From NCBI RefSeq assembly GCF_012489685.1, contig NC_080044.1, forward strand, positions 27,942,369 to 28,006,368: a stretch of DNA of 64,000 nucleotides, written 5' to 3'. This document shows positions 1-9,355 of the stretch, piece after piece. The position numbers were made by a program, and so were the translations under genes. How positions within the stretch are numbered: position 1 is the first letter of the stretch; each line of letters opens with the position of its first letter. The notes beneath the pieces were generated by a model. The model saw only the letters and a list, made by a program, of their open reading frames with translations. It did no database searches and had not been told where the DNA came from. Source of the DNA: Lotus japonicus. Taxonomy: Eukaryota > Streptophyta > Magnoliopsida > Fabales > Fabaceae.

Positions 1-385
1 GTCCCCGAACCACACCGTACTGGGTGAGGTCGGCTCTGATACCACTTGTTTCTTCATTCCCGGCCACCAGAAGTTCAGTTTCAAGTCTTGATACATCTTT
101 GTCATTCCAGGATGAATGCTCCACTTGCTCTTGTGTCCTTCATCCATGATCAGCTCCATTTGGGTTGTTGGGTACACAAACTCTGTCCTTGCATCGCAGG
201 ATGTTGTCAGTCCCTATCTTGAACTCCGGGTCTTTCCCTTGAATCACTAAGTTTCTCTTCTCTAGCAGAAACGCATCTTGCAATTGTTGCTCTCTAATCT
301 CTTCCATCAGTCCACTGGCGATTCTGATCATACCGAACTTCAACATTCCCTCAGATGGTGTCACACCCAAACTCATATCTCGAAA
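1..385 (-). pseudogene. pol: linker and N-terminal start of integrase, Tekay-like element, cut by window edge
   Basis: After the TAA at 386-388 the same frame runs to about position 150 through the spacer between RNase H and integrase, ending in the ILRCKDRVCVPNNP motif that leads the integrase zinc-binding region. Around 140-160 a one-base shift moves the frame. In the new frame I read EGHKSKWSIHPG, then a WWPGMK segment, which is the typical HHCC approach of plant gypsy integrases. The catalytic core lies left of the window. Identification is secure from context; the exact base of the shift is not. Confidence 0.8.
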
Positions 386-988
386 TTATTCCAGCAACTC
401 CAGCTCTTTAACCATCATTGACGAGACATGCATTTTTCTACTCAAAGCATCAGCAACTACATTTGCCTTCCCAGGGTGATATTGCAGCGTAAACTCGTAG
501 TCCTTGATAAACTCCATCCATCTTCGTTGTCTCATGTTCAGCTCCTTCTGATCGAACAAGTATTTAAGACTCTTGTGATCGCTAAATATCGTGAAAGTAC
601 AACCATAGAGGTAATGCCTCCAGATTTTGAGCAAAAACACAATGGCAGCTAACTCCGAATCGTGCGTCGGGTAGTTCTTCTCGTGAGTCTTCAATTGTCT
701 CGAAGCATAAGCCACCACTTTCCGATGTTGTATCAGTACACATCACAAGCCTTGATGTGAAGCATCACAGTAGACCTCATAAGGTTCCTCCGGTTGTGGC
801 AAAATAAGCACAGGTGACGTCGTCAATTGTTCCTTCAGAGTCTGAAAACTTGATTCACACGCCTCAGTCCATGCAAAAGGTTGATCCTTCCTCGTAAGTT
901 GAGTCAAAGGTCCAACAATCTTGGCAAATCCCTCAATGAAGCGTCTATAATATCCAGCTAAGCCCACGAAACTTCTGATTTCTGTCAC
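386..988 (-). pseudogene. pol: RT connection and RNase H of the Tekay-like element
   Basis: Two frame-compatible blocks. The first (988 to 743) holds the [16 protein letters not shown] segment and the start of RNase H up to [12 protein letters not shown] at 743-745 then replaces the usual Gly codon. The second (to 386) carries the rest of RNase H, including [10 protein letters not shown] and the ADALSRK end that precedes integrase. A TAA at 386-388 stops it. RNase H would degrade the RNA template during cDNA synthesis. Both stops are single-base changes in an otherwise continuous frame, so this is recent decay of a once complete polyprotein. Confidence 0.87.
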
Positions 989-2007
989 TGTCTTCGGTAA
1001 AGCTTTTTCTCTCGCAACACTTGTAAAACTTGGCGCAAATGTTCTTCATGTTCCTTAGCGTCCTTCGAATAAATCAGAATGTCGTCAATAAACACTACTA
1101 CAAACCGATCCAAGAACTCATGAAAGATGCGGTTCATATAGTCCATGAAAACAGCAGGTGCATTCGTCACTCCAAACGGAATCACTAGGTACTCGTAGTG
1201 TCCGTAGCGAGTTCTGAAAGCAGTCTTCGGTATATCCTCAGTCTTCACACTGATCTGATGATAGCCTGACTTCAAGTCTATCTTGGAGAATACGGCAGCC
1301 CCTCGTAATTGATCCATCAAATCATCTATCCTCGGTAACGGGTATCTGTTCTTGACCGTCGCCATGTTGAGTTGTCGATAGTCCACGCACAATCTAGACT
1401 TTCCGTCTTTCTTCTTGACTAAAAGCACTGGCGCTCCCCACAGTGAGACACTTGGTCGAATGAATCCTTTTTCCGAAAGATCCTCTAACTGAGACTTCAA
1501 CTCCACTAGCTCTGCAGGTGCCATACGGTAAGGTGCGATCGAAATCGGTCCGGTTCCGGGTACAATGTCGATCACGAACTCTACGTCGCGTACTGGCGGT
1601 AATCCAGGTACGTCTCCAGGAAAAACATCAGCGAAGCCTCGAACCACCAGAATACTATGAACATCTGAGTCCTTCCTTCCCTCCAGACTTAGCAATGAAT
1701 AGTACTTCTGAGTGCCCTCGCTCAACGATGCACTAATGTGGTTAGTAGAAAGGTACTCGAAAAGATCCGAGTCGGGGAACACCACTTTCTTTCGACTACA
1801 GTCCAAAAGACAATGGTAGTGGAATAACCAATCCATCCCTAGGATTACATCTAGGTTTTTAAGGGGTAAGCATACTAGATTGACATGAAAAGTTCTATCT
1901 CTATATACTATTGAACAGTGCATGCATGCGACATTAGCAAGTAGGGTCCTAGCAGGTGTAGTTACCATAAGATCAAAACTCAAAGCAGTAATAGGCAGAT
2001 TCAGTCT
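985..2007 (-). pseudogene. pol: protease remainder and reverse transcriptase of the Tekay-like element
   Basis: This continues the gag frame after the TGA at 2008-2010. The first ~100 residues complete a retropepsin fold (ILGMDWL motif), followed by RT with the conserved segments [36 protein letters not shown] and the catalytic FIDD (YxDD position). RT would copy element RNA into cDNA from the Met-tRNA primer. Near 985 the frame breaks: the sequence jumps from the KKLY end of the palm to the KTVTEIRSF segment of the connection domain. About 40 codons (the thumb region with the usual SKCEFW motif) are missing and the frame shifts. RT is therefore inactive. Confidence 0.9.
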
Positions 2008-3180
2008 TCATACGCAATCCTTAGAGACAAAAGAATGAGTTGCACCAGAATCAAAGAGTACAGTTAGAAGGTTACCATCGATTTCACATTCCCCTCTGAT
2101 CAAGCCATCCACTCCTTCAGCATCTTCGCCATCCATTGTATAAACTCTTCCCCTCGTAGCTGGGCGCTTTCCACTAGCAGTATTCACATACGGTTCAGCC
2201 TTAGGTGCCTTACAGTCCACAGCCAAATGCCCGGGTCGATTGCAGTTGAAGCATCTTGGTGGTGTTGTACAACTGCTTGCATAGTGCCTGACTGCTCCAC
2301 ACCTGAAGCAGGTCACGTCACGGTTTGGGGTACGGTTTCCTGACCCTCCAGAAGCAGCAGCAGCAGCCATCGGCTTGTAAGATCCTGGGGTAAACCCTCT
2401 CCCCGCAGGACGTTGATAAGGTTTCTTCGCCTGAAATCTTCCCCTTCCTTGAAAACTCTGAGGTGTCGACCTCATTGGTCCTCCAACTCCAGCCCTGTTC
2501 AATCTCCTGTTCTTCATCAGCTCTACCTCCGTAGCCTTCTCAACTAATGCCTGAAACCGCACAATCCCTAACGGTCTCACTGAGTCCTCAATATCAGCCC
2601 TCAGTCCCCTCACAAAGCGCTTGCATATATAGGGTTCATCAACCTGATCACGGAAAAATCGGAAGTGTTTGGCCAAAGATTCCAACTTAGCAGCATATTC
2701 TGGAATAGTCATGCTCCCTTGATGAAGAGTCAGAAACTGCGCTTCACGCTCGTCACGAGCACTATTAGGAAAATACTTCTCCAGAAAAGCAGCACGAAAT
2801 GAATTCCAGTTCACCTCCACATGGTTTGCCTCCATGATCCCTCTGGCGCCCCTCCACCAATACTCAGCATCACTCAACAGTAGAAAGGTTGCCATGCCCA
2901 CCTTGGCTCCCTCAGCAGTCTGTAGTACACCAAAGATCTTCTCTATTTCCTCGATCCAGAGATCCGCTTTATCCGGGTCAGTACCGCCCGAGAACTTAGG
3001 TGGATCCTGTCTCCTGAAGTCATTCAGCCCCTTGTTCTGATCCAGAGTCACCTCCCTCTGACGCTGGTGTTGATCACGCGCTTCCTCCGCAGCATGCCTC
3101 TGAGCGTTGTCATTCGCCTAATTAGTCATTGCCTGGGCCATAGTGGCCATCATCTCAGCTAGCTGATTCGTGTTCACCAT
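2008..3180 (-). pseudogene. gag: gag of the Tekay-like element, with start of protease
   Basis: Structural capsid/nucleocapsid polyprotein that packages element RNA in cytoplasmic particles. I start it at the ATG at 3178-3180 because the frame from there joins the long open part; an in-frame TAG at 3118-3120 would stop it after about 20 codons, so the usable downstream Met is at 3051. The region between holds a retrotransposon gag core (WxxxxxxxF and YF-type motifs), then two CX2CX4HX4C zinc knuckles (CFRCG..., CFNCN...), then the beginning of protease with the catalytic DSGA triad. A TGA at 2008-2010 ends the frame, and the same frame continues beyond it into protease and RT. Decayed copy; family assignment is firm. 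Confidence 0.9.
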
Positions 3181-3373
3181 CGTCTGTTACCCCATGAAAA
3201 CTGTTAGTCCTAATCGTACGATAGCACCAGAAGACTATCCCATATGATCAAGTAACAATGCAATCAATTAGAGCGAAGATCGCTCTGCAGACAATCAATT
3301 TTCACTCTTTGCAGAGTCACACAACCTAACACAGAAGACCTATTCCCGAAAGACTCCCAAAAGACTCAACTAA

Positions 3374-3385
3374 GCTCTGATACCA
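3374..3385 (-). promoter_or_regulatory. primer-binding site, initiator Met tRNA type
   Basis: On the minus strand the sequence reads TGGTATCAGAGC, the classic complement of the 3' end of plant initiator tRNA-Met. It lies three bases inside the LTR edge (LTR ends GTTACA, spacer TTG, then the site). This fixes the 5' LTR boundary at 3389 and the minus orientation of the element. Confidence 0.93.
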
Positions 3386-3857
3386 CAATGTAACACCCTG
3401 ATTTCCAGGTGTCACTTTAGTAACTCAAAAATAAACTTTACGCGGAAAACAGGTATTTTTTTATTTTTTTTTCTTTTTAATAAAGCGATAGAAAAATAAA
3501 GACATGGCCCAGCAAACTAAACTAACCGATGTAAAACATATATAAACATGTACAGCCTCAGCAGTACTCCCCCGTCACGCGCACTCGCAGTGACTCCAAA
3601 GTAGTGTGCCCGTAGGAAAATATGTACAGATCCAGAAGTGTGAGTAAGAAAGTCATAATTACAAACCACCAAGAGAAAGTCGGCCTCAAAATGGCCTAAG
3701 CAAAGGCCCCTACATTCCGACCGACTCACTGTGATCCCTCAGTAAGAGAACCACACAAAAAGCCATGCGTCGGGAACCTATCCTGTCCCAAAAGCAAAAC
3801 GAATCAGAGCTCTACACAAAATATGACGCCTGCCTAAACCTACCCTCCCGGTACCGC

Positions 3858-4490
3858 TCAAAGCTCCTCCTCCTCCTCCTCGTCGCTCAGCGAGTAGCTG
3901 TCGACGTTGGTGTCGGAGTCAGAGTCCACCGTGATCATCTCGGTATCCAAGTCCACGACCTCCTTCCTAACTTTCCTGCGAACAACCCTAGTCGAGCCCA
4001 TCTCAACATCTACCTCCTCAGAAAGGATATCCTCCTCCACCACACGAACCAGGGGTTCCACACGGTAGCCGCGTGATGGAGTAAACGGAAAACAGCGAGA
4101 GGCAGATGGAACAACAGGCTCCCTCTTCGGCTCCACGAGCCTCGAGGACGATGCAACGTCGGTAGGATCGACAGCAGTAGCAGGAAGTGGGGCGACAGGT
4201 GCAACAACATCAGCCTCGATCTCGGATGGGTCCTCGTCATCAGATGAAGTTGAAGGTGGTGCAGGTGGTCCTCGACCAGTACCCGGTCCACAGCGAACTG
4301 AAGGCGGCAAGTTGAAGCTCAGCTCCATGCGTCGTAGAACTCCCCTCGTCAGACGTCCACGCTCGTCAGTACGGTCCTCCATGACCCTTCCCCGGTACGT
4401 CGCCCGATGATCCACAGGATCGATCACCCAAGCGGTGGGGGAATATCGGTCAACCAACTCAAACCTGATCCCCCCCGAGGGAGAGACCAT
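3858..4490 (-). CDS. LTR-embedded acidic ORF, 210 aa, function unknown
   Basis: Open from an ATG at 4490 with an in-frame TGA three codons upstream, so the start is well defined. I do not recognise a domain. The N-terminal ~70 residues are mixed and arginine-rich. The middle is proline/serine-rich with an acidic SSDDEDPSE patch. The C-terminus has a basic RRKVRKE stretch, then VVDLDTEMITVDSDSD and a run of glutamates. The hydrophobic cores followed by acidic residues look like SUMO-interacting motifs, which is inference only. It has the same orientation as gag and lies inside the LTR, about 3.2 kb downstream of the LTR TATA box. It could be a captured exon or an element-specific accessory ORF. 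Confidence 0.5.
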   Translation of the reverse strand: MVSPSGGIRFELVDRYSPTAWVIDPVDHRATYRGRVMEDRTDERGRLTRGVLRRMELSFNLPPSVRCGPGTGRGPPAPPSTSSDDEDPSEIEADVVAPVAPLPATAVDPTDVASSSRLVEPKREPVVPSASRCFPFTPSRGYRVEPLVRVVEEDILSEEVDVEMGSTRVVRRKVRKEVVDLDTEMITVDSDSDTNVDSYSLSDEEEEEEL

Positions 4491-4625
4491 CGAAAATCAG
4501 TCTGCCATCGACATCTGGCAGTAGGCCGACCGCCCAAACACAAACATGAAACCAAAGCCAAGGCGCTAGGGTCAACTCACGGAATAAAGTAATTATACAT
4601 ACAACATGTGATTGGGGTATAGATA

Positions 4626-4630
4626 TATAT

Positions 4631-4668
<38 letters not shown>
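4626..4668. repeat. (TA)n microsatellite
   Basis: An uninterrupted AT dinucleotide tract of about 30 bases with short AT-rich shoulders, inside the Tekay-like LTR. Confidence 0.9.
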
Positions 4669-4672
<4 letters not shown>

Positions 4673-6733
4673 TCCTAGCATGTTATCGGCTTTAACAATG
4701 CTTCAATAATTCAAATAGCATACGATTCCAGTTAGGGTGAATGTATGCGTGAAATGCAATTCAATATGATCGGGATAGTTCAATTGGGATGGGCACCATC
4801 GAGTCAGTCCTAACACCGGCCTAGTGTTTAACCATTTCCGCTCGGGTGTCACTTACAAACCCATGCATAGTCAGATCAGTCCCAACCACCCTAGGTCGTA
4901 CCACTCTGCCCGCTATACCGAAGATACATCCAAGTGTTCTTCGATGAAGGCCGTCCCAACCTTCGTGAAGCCGTCCCAACTTCACCGAGGCCCAATCTTT
5001 CGATCGTACAAACCTCGAATGTATGCATGATGCAATATGGTTAGCCAAACATCGAATCGTCCTCACAACGCAAGTGTTTAGCTTAATTCTGAAATTCAAA
5101 ACTCAAGAGTTTAATGCCGACCCTACGACATAACTCCAACAACAAGAGTACCCAAGTACTCGGTGACTTCCTCTAGTCACCGTGGCTCACCCCCGTGGTG
5201 TCCACCAATTCTCCAAAACCCACGACAAAGTCGACTTTTCCCCGTCTTCCGCAATCATTTAACCTTTTTAGATTCCCTATGGTTTATTCGTTAATGAAAA
5301 CGTTTCGAATTGAATTAGTCAAGTTATGAGTTTAATTCTTGAAGTCTAAGTTTCCTAAAGTCTCTAGTTTCCAAAATTCTATTCTTTCTAAGTTTGCCAA
5401 AAATCCCACCAATTGTAAACCCGGGGAAAGTCTAAATTTACAAACGAATGGCTAGGTCTCAAACCCCATGTTTGGACTTGCCTAGGGTTGTTCCTCCAAC
5501 CCGAAAGATCAAAAGGAATCAATTCAGTGATTCTTCGCTCCGAAAACGCGTCAATGCGCACAATTTAATAAAACATCAATATCATAAGTCATGGTAGCAA
5601 CATAACAATAATTCATCATCATAACCAATATCAAAATAATATATAAGTCGAATTTATCGACGCCTATCATGCAATCTTAGCTAATAGGTAAGTTGCCCTA
5701 ACCTCGAGTTGTTCCAGCCTCGCGGTATAGGTTCTCCTCACAAAGTTGCTCCGTAGAACCCAAAGTTCCTTCAACCGAACCTCGGAGAAAACAAAGCAGA
5801 AATCCATACAAAATCGATTAGCTCGATCACACACAACTAATTAACGATAGACAAAGCATTTAAAGCTTCAGAGTATAACAATCGAGCACGAGAGGACGAG
5901 TTATCGCAAAAACGAAAACCTCGCCCCCCTAAACATGCTCTCGGCCCTAAAGAGAAAAGGGTTCCGGCACTTTTTCTTCGATCTAAATTAATTCCTAGGT
6001 ATTTTTAGGGTAAAACTAGAGTAAAGAAACTATCGGAAAAATTTTAGAACGACCGGGTCCAAATACGACTAGTTAGGGGCATTTTGGTCCAAAATTAAAG
6101 CTCAAAAACTCAAAGTTAAAACTTCGGAAAACAAATTTGATGGGAACGTTCACAACGACATTTGTAGCAACTAATCCTAAAGGCACTAAGTCGGATTGTG
6201 ACTTTTCGACATTAAAGTTTCAATATGTGCGTAAAAGGGTTTTTATACAGTTTTTCAGATCCTCGGCGACTCGATCGAAATGGACGAGTGTTCTAGGTTG
6301 TTGGGCAAGCATGGAAGGTAGTTCAAAAGAAAAATCGGGAAAATCGGACAGTTTTACGAAAAGCTCGAAACTTTGAGCACAGAAATAGCTAAAGAAACGC
6401 GACAAAAAGAATGATCAGAGGTAAGAATCAAGCAAGTTACCTCGATGCCGTGAAATAGAGACAAACAGCTCGAAGATCGGTCAAGAAACGACGAAGTTCT
6501 TCTCCCCTCTCCTCTCCTTCAAACCCGCGACCTCTATGTGGTGGAATGGTGAGATCAGTGTTATCAGACTCGGACCGGTGATCGACTCGGTCGAGACACT
6601 GGGTCAATGAGTCAATGGTTCAACCACTGGGTCATTGGTTCGATTGTTTGACTCGGTTTATTTTAAAAAATTATAATAATTTAAAATATTTAGTATATCA
6701 TATATATAAAATAATATGCATTCTTCCTAACAA

Positions 6734-6806
6734 GAAGCAAAGTGGTGTAGTGGAAATTTGGATTAGCTTTCTTCCCTCTAGGTCCTGTGTTCAAGTCCTT
6801 GCTATG
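6734..6806 (+). other. tRNA-like 73-nt segment (tRNA pseudogene or SINE head) inside the hAT element
   Basis: Contains a pol III A-box-like TGGTGTAGTGG (6743-6753) and a B-box-like TGTTCAAGTCC (6788-6798) at tRNA spacing. It is bounded on both sides by an 11-nt direct repeat CTTCCTAACAA (6723-6733 and 6807-6817), and the second copy runs into an A-tract. The length between the repeats equals a tRNA body. The T-stem and acceptor stem do not pair well, so it is not a working tRNA gene. Confidence 0.45.
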
Positions 6807-7129
6807 CTTCCTAACAAAAAAAAATTCCTATTAATAATATAAATCTTGAATTTTTTTTAAATACATAATGTAAATCTCAAACACGCACTGTTTTTAAATA
6901 CGTAATGTAAATCTTTATGGCTTTATACATGATATTTTTATGGAATATGAATTAAAATGTATAAAGTGTATGCATTTTTAGTGATTTAAAAGTTAAAACA
7001 CGCACAGTTTATTGACAAAAAAAAAAACACATTGTTTTAACTTTTAATACTAGCAGTGGTCGTTTAATGGCAATTTGGGAAAAGTTTGGGCTTGGGCTTG
7101 TCTATTGAATCAGATGACTTTGACAAAAA

Positions 7130-7410
7130 AAAGCTTTCTTTATTTCAGAAGAAGCTCAGCAGCTTTCTCCTCCATCACCAAAACCCTAGCACACACCTCT
7201 CCTCCAAAGCACTCAGCCGCCGCCCTCTCCCATGACTGTTTCCACCACCAAACGTCCTTTCTTCCTCTGAATCATACCATCATAGGTTCCACTCGTCCAA
7301 AACACCACCGCCACCACCTTCAACCTAAACCAGCTTCCATTACCTCATTCTCTCTCCCCCAACTCGCCCCATCACCATCACTCGTTCATCACCTCATCTT
7401 CCCGATCTGA
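7130..7410 (+). other. CT-rich, exon-like captured segment within the hAT element
   Basis: Base composition switches abruptly from AT-rich to C-rich with many CTC/CCA triplets and an AAACCCTAG (telo-box-like) motif near 7180, as in 5' ends of plant housekeeping genes. An ATG-led frame of 111 codons spans it but has no recognisable domain. I read it as a gene fragment picked up by the transposon, not as a functional gene; it may equally be chance composition. Confidence 0.3.
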
Positions 7411-7686
7411 AGCCACCAACACCGCCACTCCTCTTCGAAGTCCAGATCGTGCACTTGCACTTCCTCTATTTCTTGATTTTTTTTAAAACCGGTCCAACCG
7501 AAGCTCCGGGTCACCGATTTTTATACCGACCCGGTCGGTTTAATGCGGTTCAAAACGAGCCGATTGCATGCCCGATCCGTTGCTCGACTCGAACCGGTCA
7601 AGGGTCCGGTTTTCGGTTCAACCGGTCGAACCGTCCGGTTCGAGCCGAGTTTAATAACACTGGGTGAGATATTTTGATTTTTCTAC

Positions 7687-7694
7687 TATTTATA
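7687..7694 (-). promoter_or_regulatory. TATA box of the Tekay-like LTR
   Basis: Minus-strand TATAAATA, at the place where the related solo LTR has the same box (17537-17544). The hAT target-site duplication lies only 17 bp downstream, between the box and the expected start site. Confidence 0.6.
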
Positions 7695-8384
7695 GGAGAG
7701 TGAAATCGCGGGAAAATGAATATTTCGCGATTCCGATTTTTGCAACACGTTCATCGGTGAATTCTAAGCGAGATTCTGGCGACAGAATTCCAGAACTCAC
7801 AACAGGTTTCTTGAATTTGAGAAAAACGATCCAAAAGCGGTGTAAGTTAATTCGCCCTGAAAAACTACTTTTTGCTGTGAAAGTCGGATGACAAAACTTC
7901 GTTATGAAGAAAGATTGGAAACGTCGAAAGAAATCTGGCACGGGGATGGAAACTTCGTTAAAAGCTCCAAAAGGAAAAAGTCTTCATTCAGTGATTGAAC
8001 TTAGGGTTTTTAAAGCAAGGAATTTAGCGTCGTCGGACTTCCGAGAAGTGAATCCTATCGTGCGTACAGTCTAGGGTTCCGAAATGAAACACTGGTCGAA
8101 GGAAAAATAAAGAGAACTTCTTATTTTTCCAAGGATTTGAAATTTCGCTTAAACATTGCTTTAAGAGCGGAATTAGCCTATTCTGGACACTCTCGCCATA
8201 AGGCGGGTGTGCAGACGACTCGCACTAACTCCTAAAACAACTATGGTACTATCCTCAAGCAATTCCTGAACTTTCTTCTTCATTAAACTTTCCCAAACAA
8301 CAAACTCTTGTCACGCTTACACTGATTCTACGCGTGAGTCGGAAATTAAACTTTAAATCCAGTTCTGCAAATCCGGGTCTTACA

Positions 8385-8521
8385 GTATTGACCAGAGTCA
8401 GAGCCTGTCATATAAACACTCAGAAAACAATGTTAGAGTACCACAATTGTTCATACACAATAGTTAACATGTAATCATCAAAGCATAGAGTTGTACTACA
8501 TGACCAAATCTTGGTCTTACA
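8385..8521 (-). repeat. fragment of a copia-type LTR (start of U3)
   Basis: Matches the end of the minus-oriented solo LTR at 9407-10579: GAGTCAGAGCCTGT, then TTAGAGTACCA, then TTGTACTAC, finishing in a terminal TCTTACA. The missing remainder is presumably on the other side of the Tekay-like element, left of the window, so that element seems to have inserted into this LTR. Confidence 0.65.
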
Positions 8522-9252
8522 AGAACAATGAAGAAAAAGATTGCTAATAGATTATCGCTTGTATGAGAATTTTCTTCAGTTTTTAAATACTCCAAGCAGA
8601 ATGTGATATTTCTGTTGTGAGATTCTATCAGTTGGAGGGTACTTCTGGAATTTCCAGAACGTACAAGGTTGATCCTCGTAGGTAGATTGGTCAGAATAGT
8701 ACACTGCGATTAAACTTTTTGATAGTGACCCTTTGTCCTTTACAGTTGACTTCTGATCATCAGAGGCGCGCTTCAAATGTGAACTTGTGAAGCTTCTAGT
8801 CAGAGTCACGAGGATGCTTGGATCTTCAGAGCTTCAAGTCTTCAGCTTATGGACCGAATCACTTTAGAACTTATGGTCTTTAGAATAGAAGCACTTGGTC
8901 TTCAGAGCCAGCTAACTTTGAGTCTTCAGAATCTTCAAGTCTTTAGAGTCTTTGACCGTTCACTTCAAAACTTCAGGTCTTCAGCACATGATTCTTCAGA
9001 ACTCACATCAGAGCTTTTATATTCAGAACATCTGAAGCATTAACTACCGTTCATCATAACATAGTGAGTGCAGAAGTGGTTTGGTGGTCAACACTTTGGT
9101 CTTTGACTTCTGATGAAAACCTGTTTCAGTTAGAATCGAACCTGTTTGTCAAATACACAAAAGAAAAACGTTAGAGTACCAAAGTTATCCATACTTAAAA
9201 TATATACTTACTATAATCAAAACTTAGAGATGTACACAGAACCAAATCTTGA
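8522..9252 (-). repeat. fragment of a second copia-type LTR
   Basis: Reverse complement of the LTR at 11511-12696. Shared landmarks are AGATTGCTAA near the left end, CCAGAACGTACAAGG, the CTTCAGAG-rich tract and the terminal CAAATCTTG. It lacks both true ends: the left end abuts the 8385-8521 fragment and the right end stops short of TCTTACA. It contains no coding capacity. Confidence 0.65.
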
Positions 9253-9355
9253 CAACTTTAAGGGAGACAATCGAAAGGTCGGAATTTACATCGAGTGATG
9301 GATTGAACCTCATATTATTACTTGATTAAGGGACTTGTCCTTAATCTTATTATTT
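9253..9355. repeat. degenerate CTTAAT/TTGATTAAG repeat, left of MITE
   Basis: Continues across the MITE at 10751. Contains CTTGATTAAGGG and CCTTAATC motifs of the same period as the right-hand block. No gene. Confidence 0.5.

Larger units (their letters stand above)
6556..7662. mobile_element. non-autonomous hAT DNA transposon, 1,107 bp
   Basis: Terminal inverted repeats read CAGTGTTATCAGACTCGG at the left and the complement of CAGTGTTATTAAACTCGG at the right. The element is flanked by a perfect 8 bp duplication GGTGAGAT (6548-6555 and 7663-7670), the hAT signature. The related LTR at 14635-18249 lacks it at the matching place (near 17512), which gives an empty site. Both ends have GC-rich ACCGGTC/GGTTCAACC sub-terminal repeats; the middle is AT-rich. 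No transposase is encoded. A tRNA-like segment (6734-6806) and a CT-rich exon-like segment (7130-7410) lie inside. Transposition would need a hAT transposase in trans. Confidence 0.9.
1..8384 (-). mobile_element. Ty3/gypsy LTR retrotransposon, Tekay/Del-like chromovirus, 5' part only
   Basis: On the minus strand the order is LTR (3389-8384), primer-binding site (3374-3385), leader, gag, protease, reverse transcriptase, RNase H and the start of integrase, which runs off the left edge of the window. Gag with two zinc knuckles, protease in frame behind gag, and the RT/RNase H style place it in Ty3/gypsy, closest to the chromovirus Tekay/Del branch. The integrase chromodomain that would confirm this lies outside the window. 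The coding part carries at least three nonsense codons, two frame breaks and one internal deletion, so this copy cannot make its own enzymes. The 3' LTR is not in the window, so LTR-LTR age cannot be read. Confidence 0.9.
3389..8384 (-). repeat. 5' LTR of the Tekay-like element (5.0 kb, including a hAT insertion)
   Basis: It begins TGTAACACCC next to the primer-binding site and ends GGGTCTTACA, giving TG...CA ends. Both termini match the solo LTR at 14635-18249 and the LTR starting at 61941, so the span is one LTR. Without the hAT (6556-7662 plus 8 bp duplication) it is about 3.9 kb. In element orientation U3 is 8384 to about 7690, a TATA box lies at 7687-7694 and the long R/U5 part runs to 3389. 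The part near U5 holds a 210-aa ORF not found in the two relatives. Between 4500 and 6500 I see only AT-rich non-coding DNA and a (TA)n tract. Confidence 0.85.

Noticed and set aside
4407..4592. Plus-strand ORFs opposite the LTR ORF and over gag, RT and env-like genes
   Set aside because: Shadows of minus-strand coding regions with no motifs of their own.
6788..6798. Functional tRNA gene
   Set aside because: A- and B-box-like motifs are present but the T and acceptor stems do not pair.
8818..9042. Heat-shock elements in the U3 repeats
   Set aside because: GAA and TTC blocks are one base apart, not two as in the HSE consensus.
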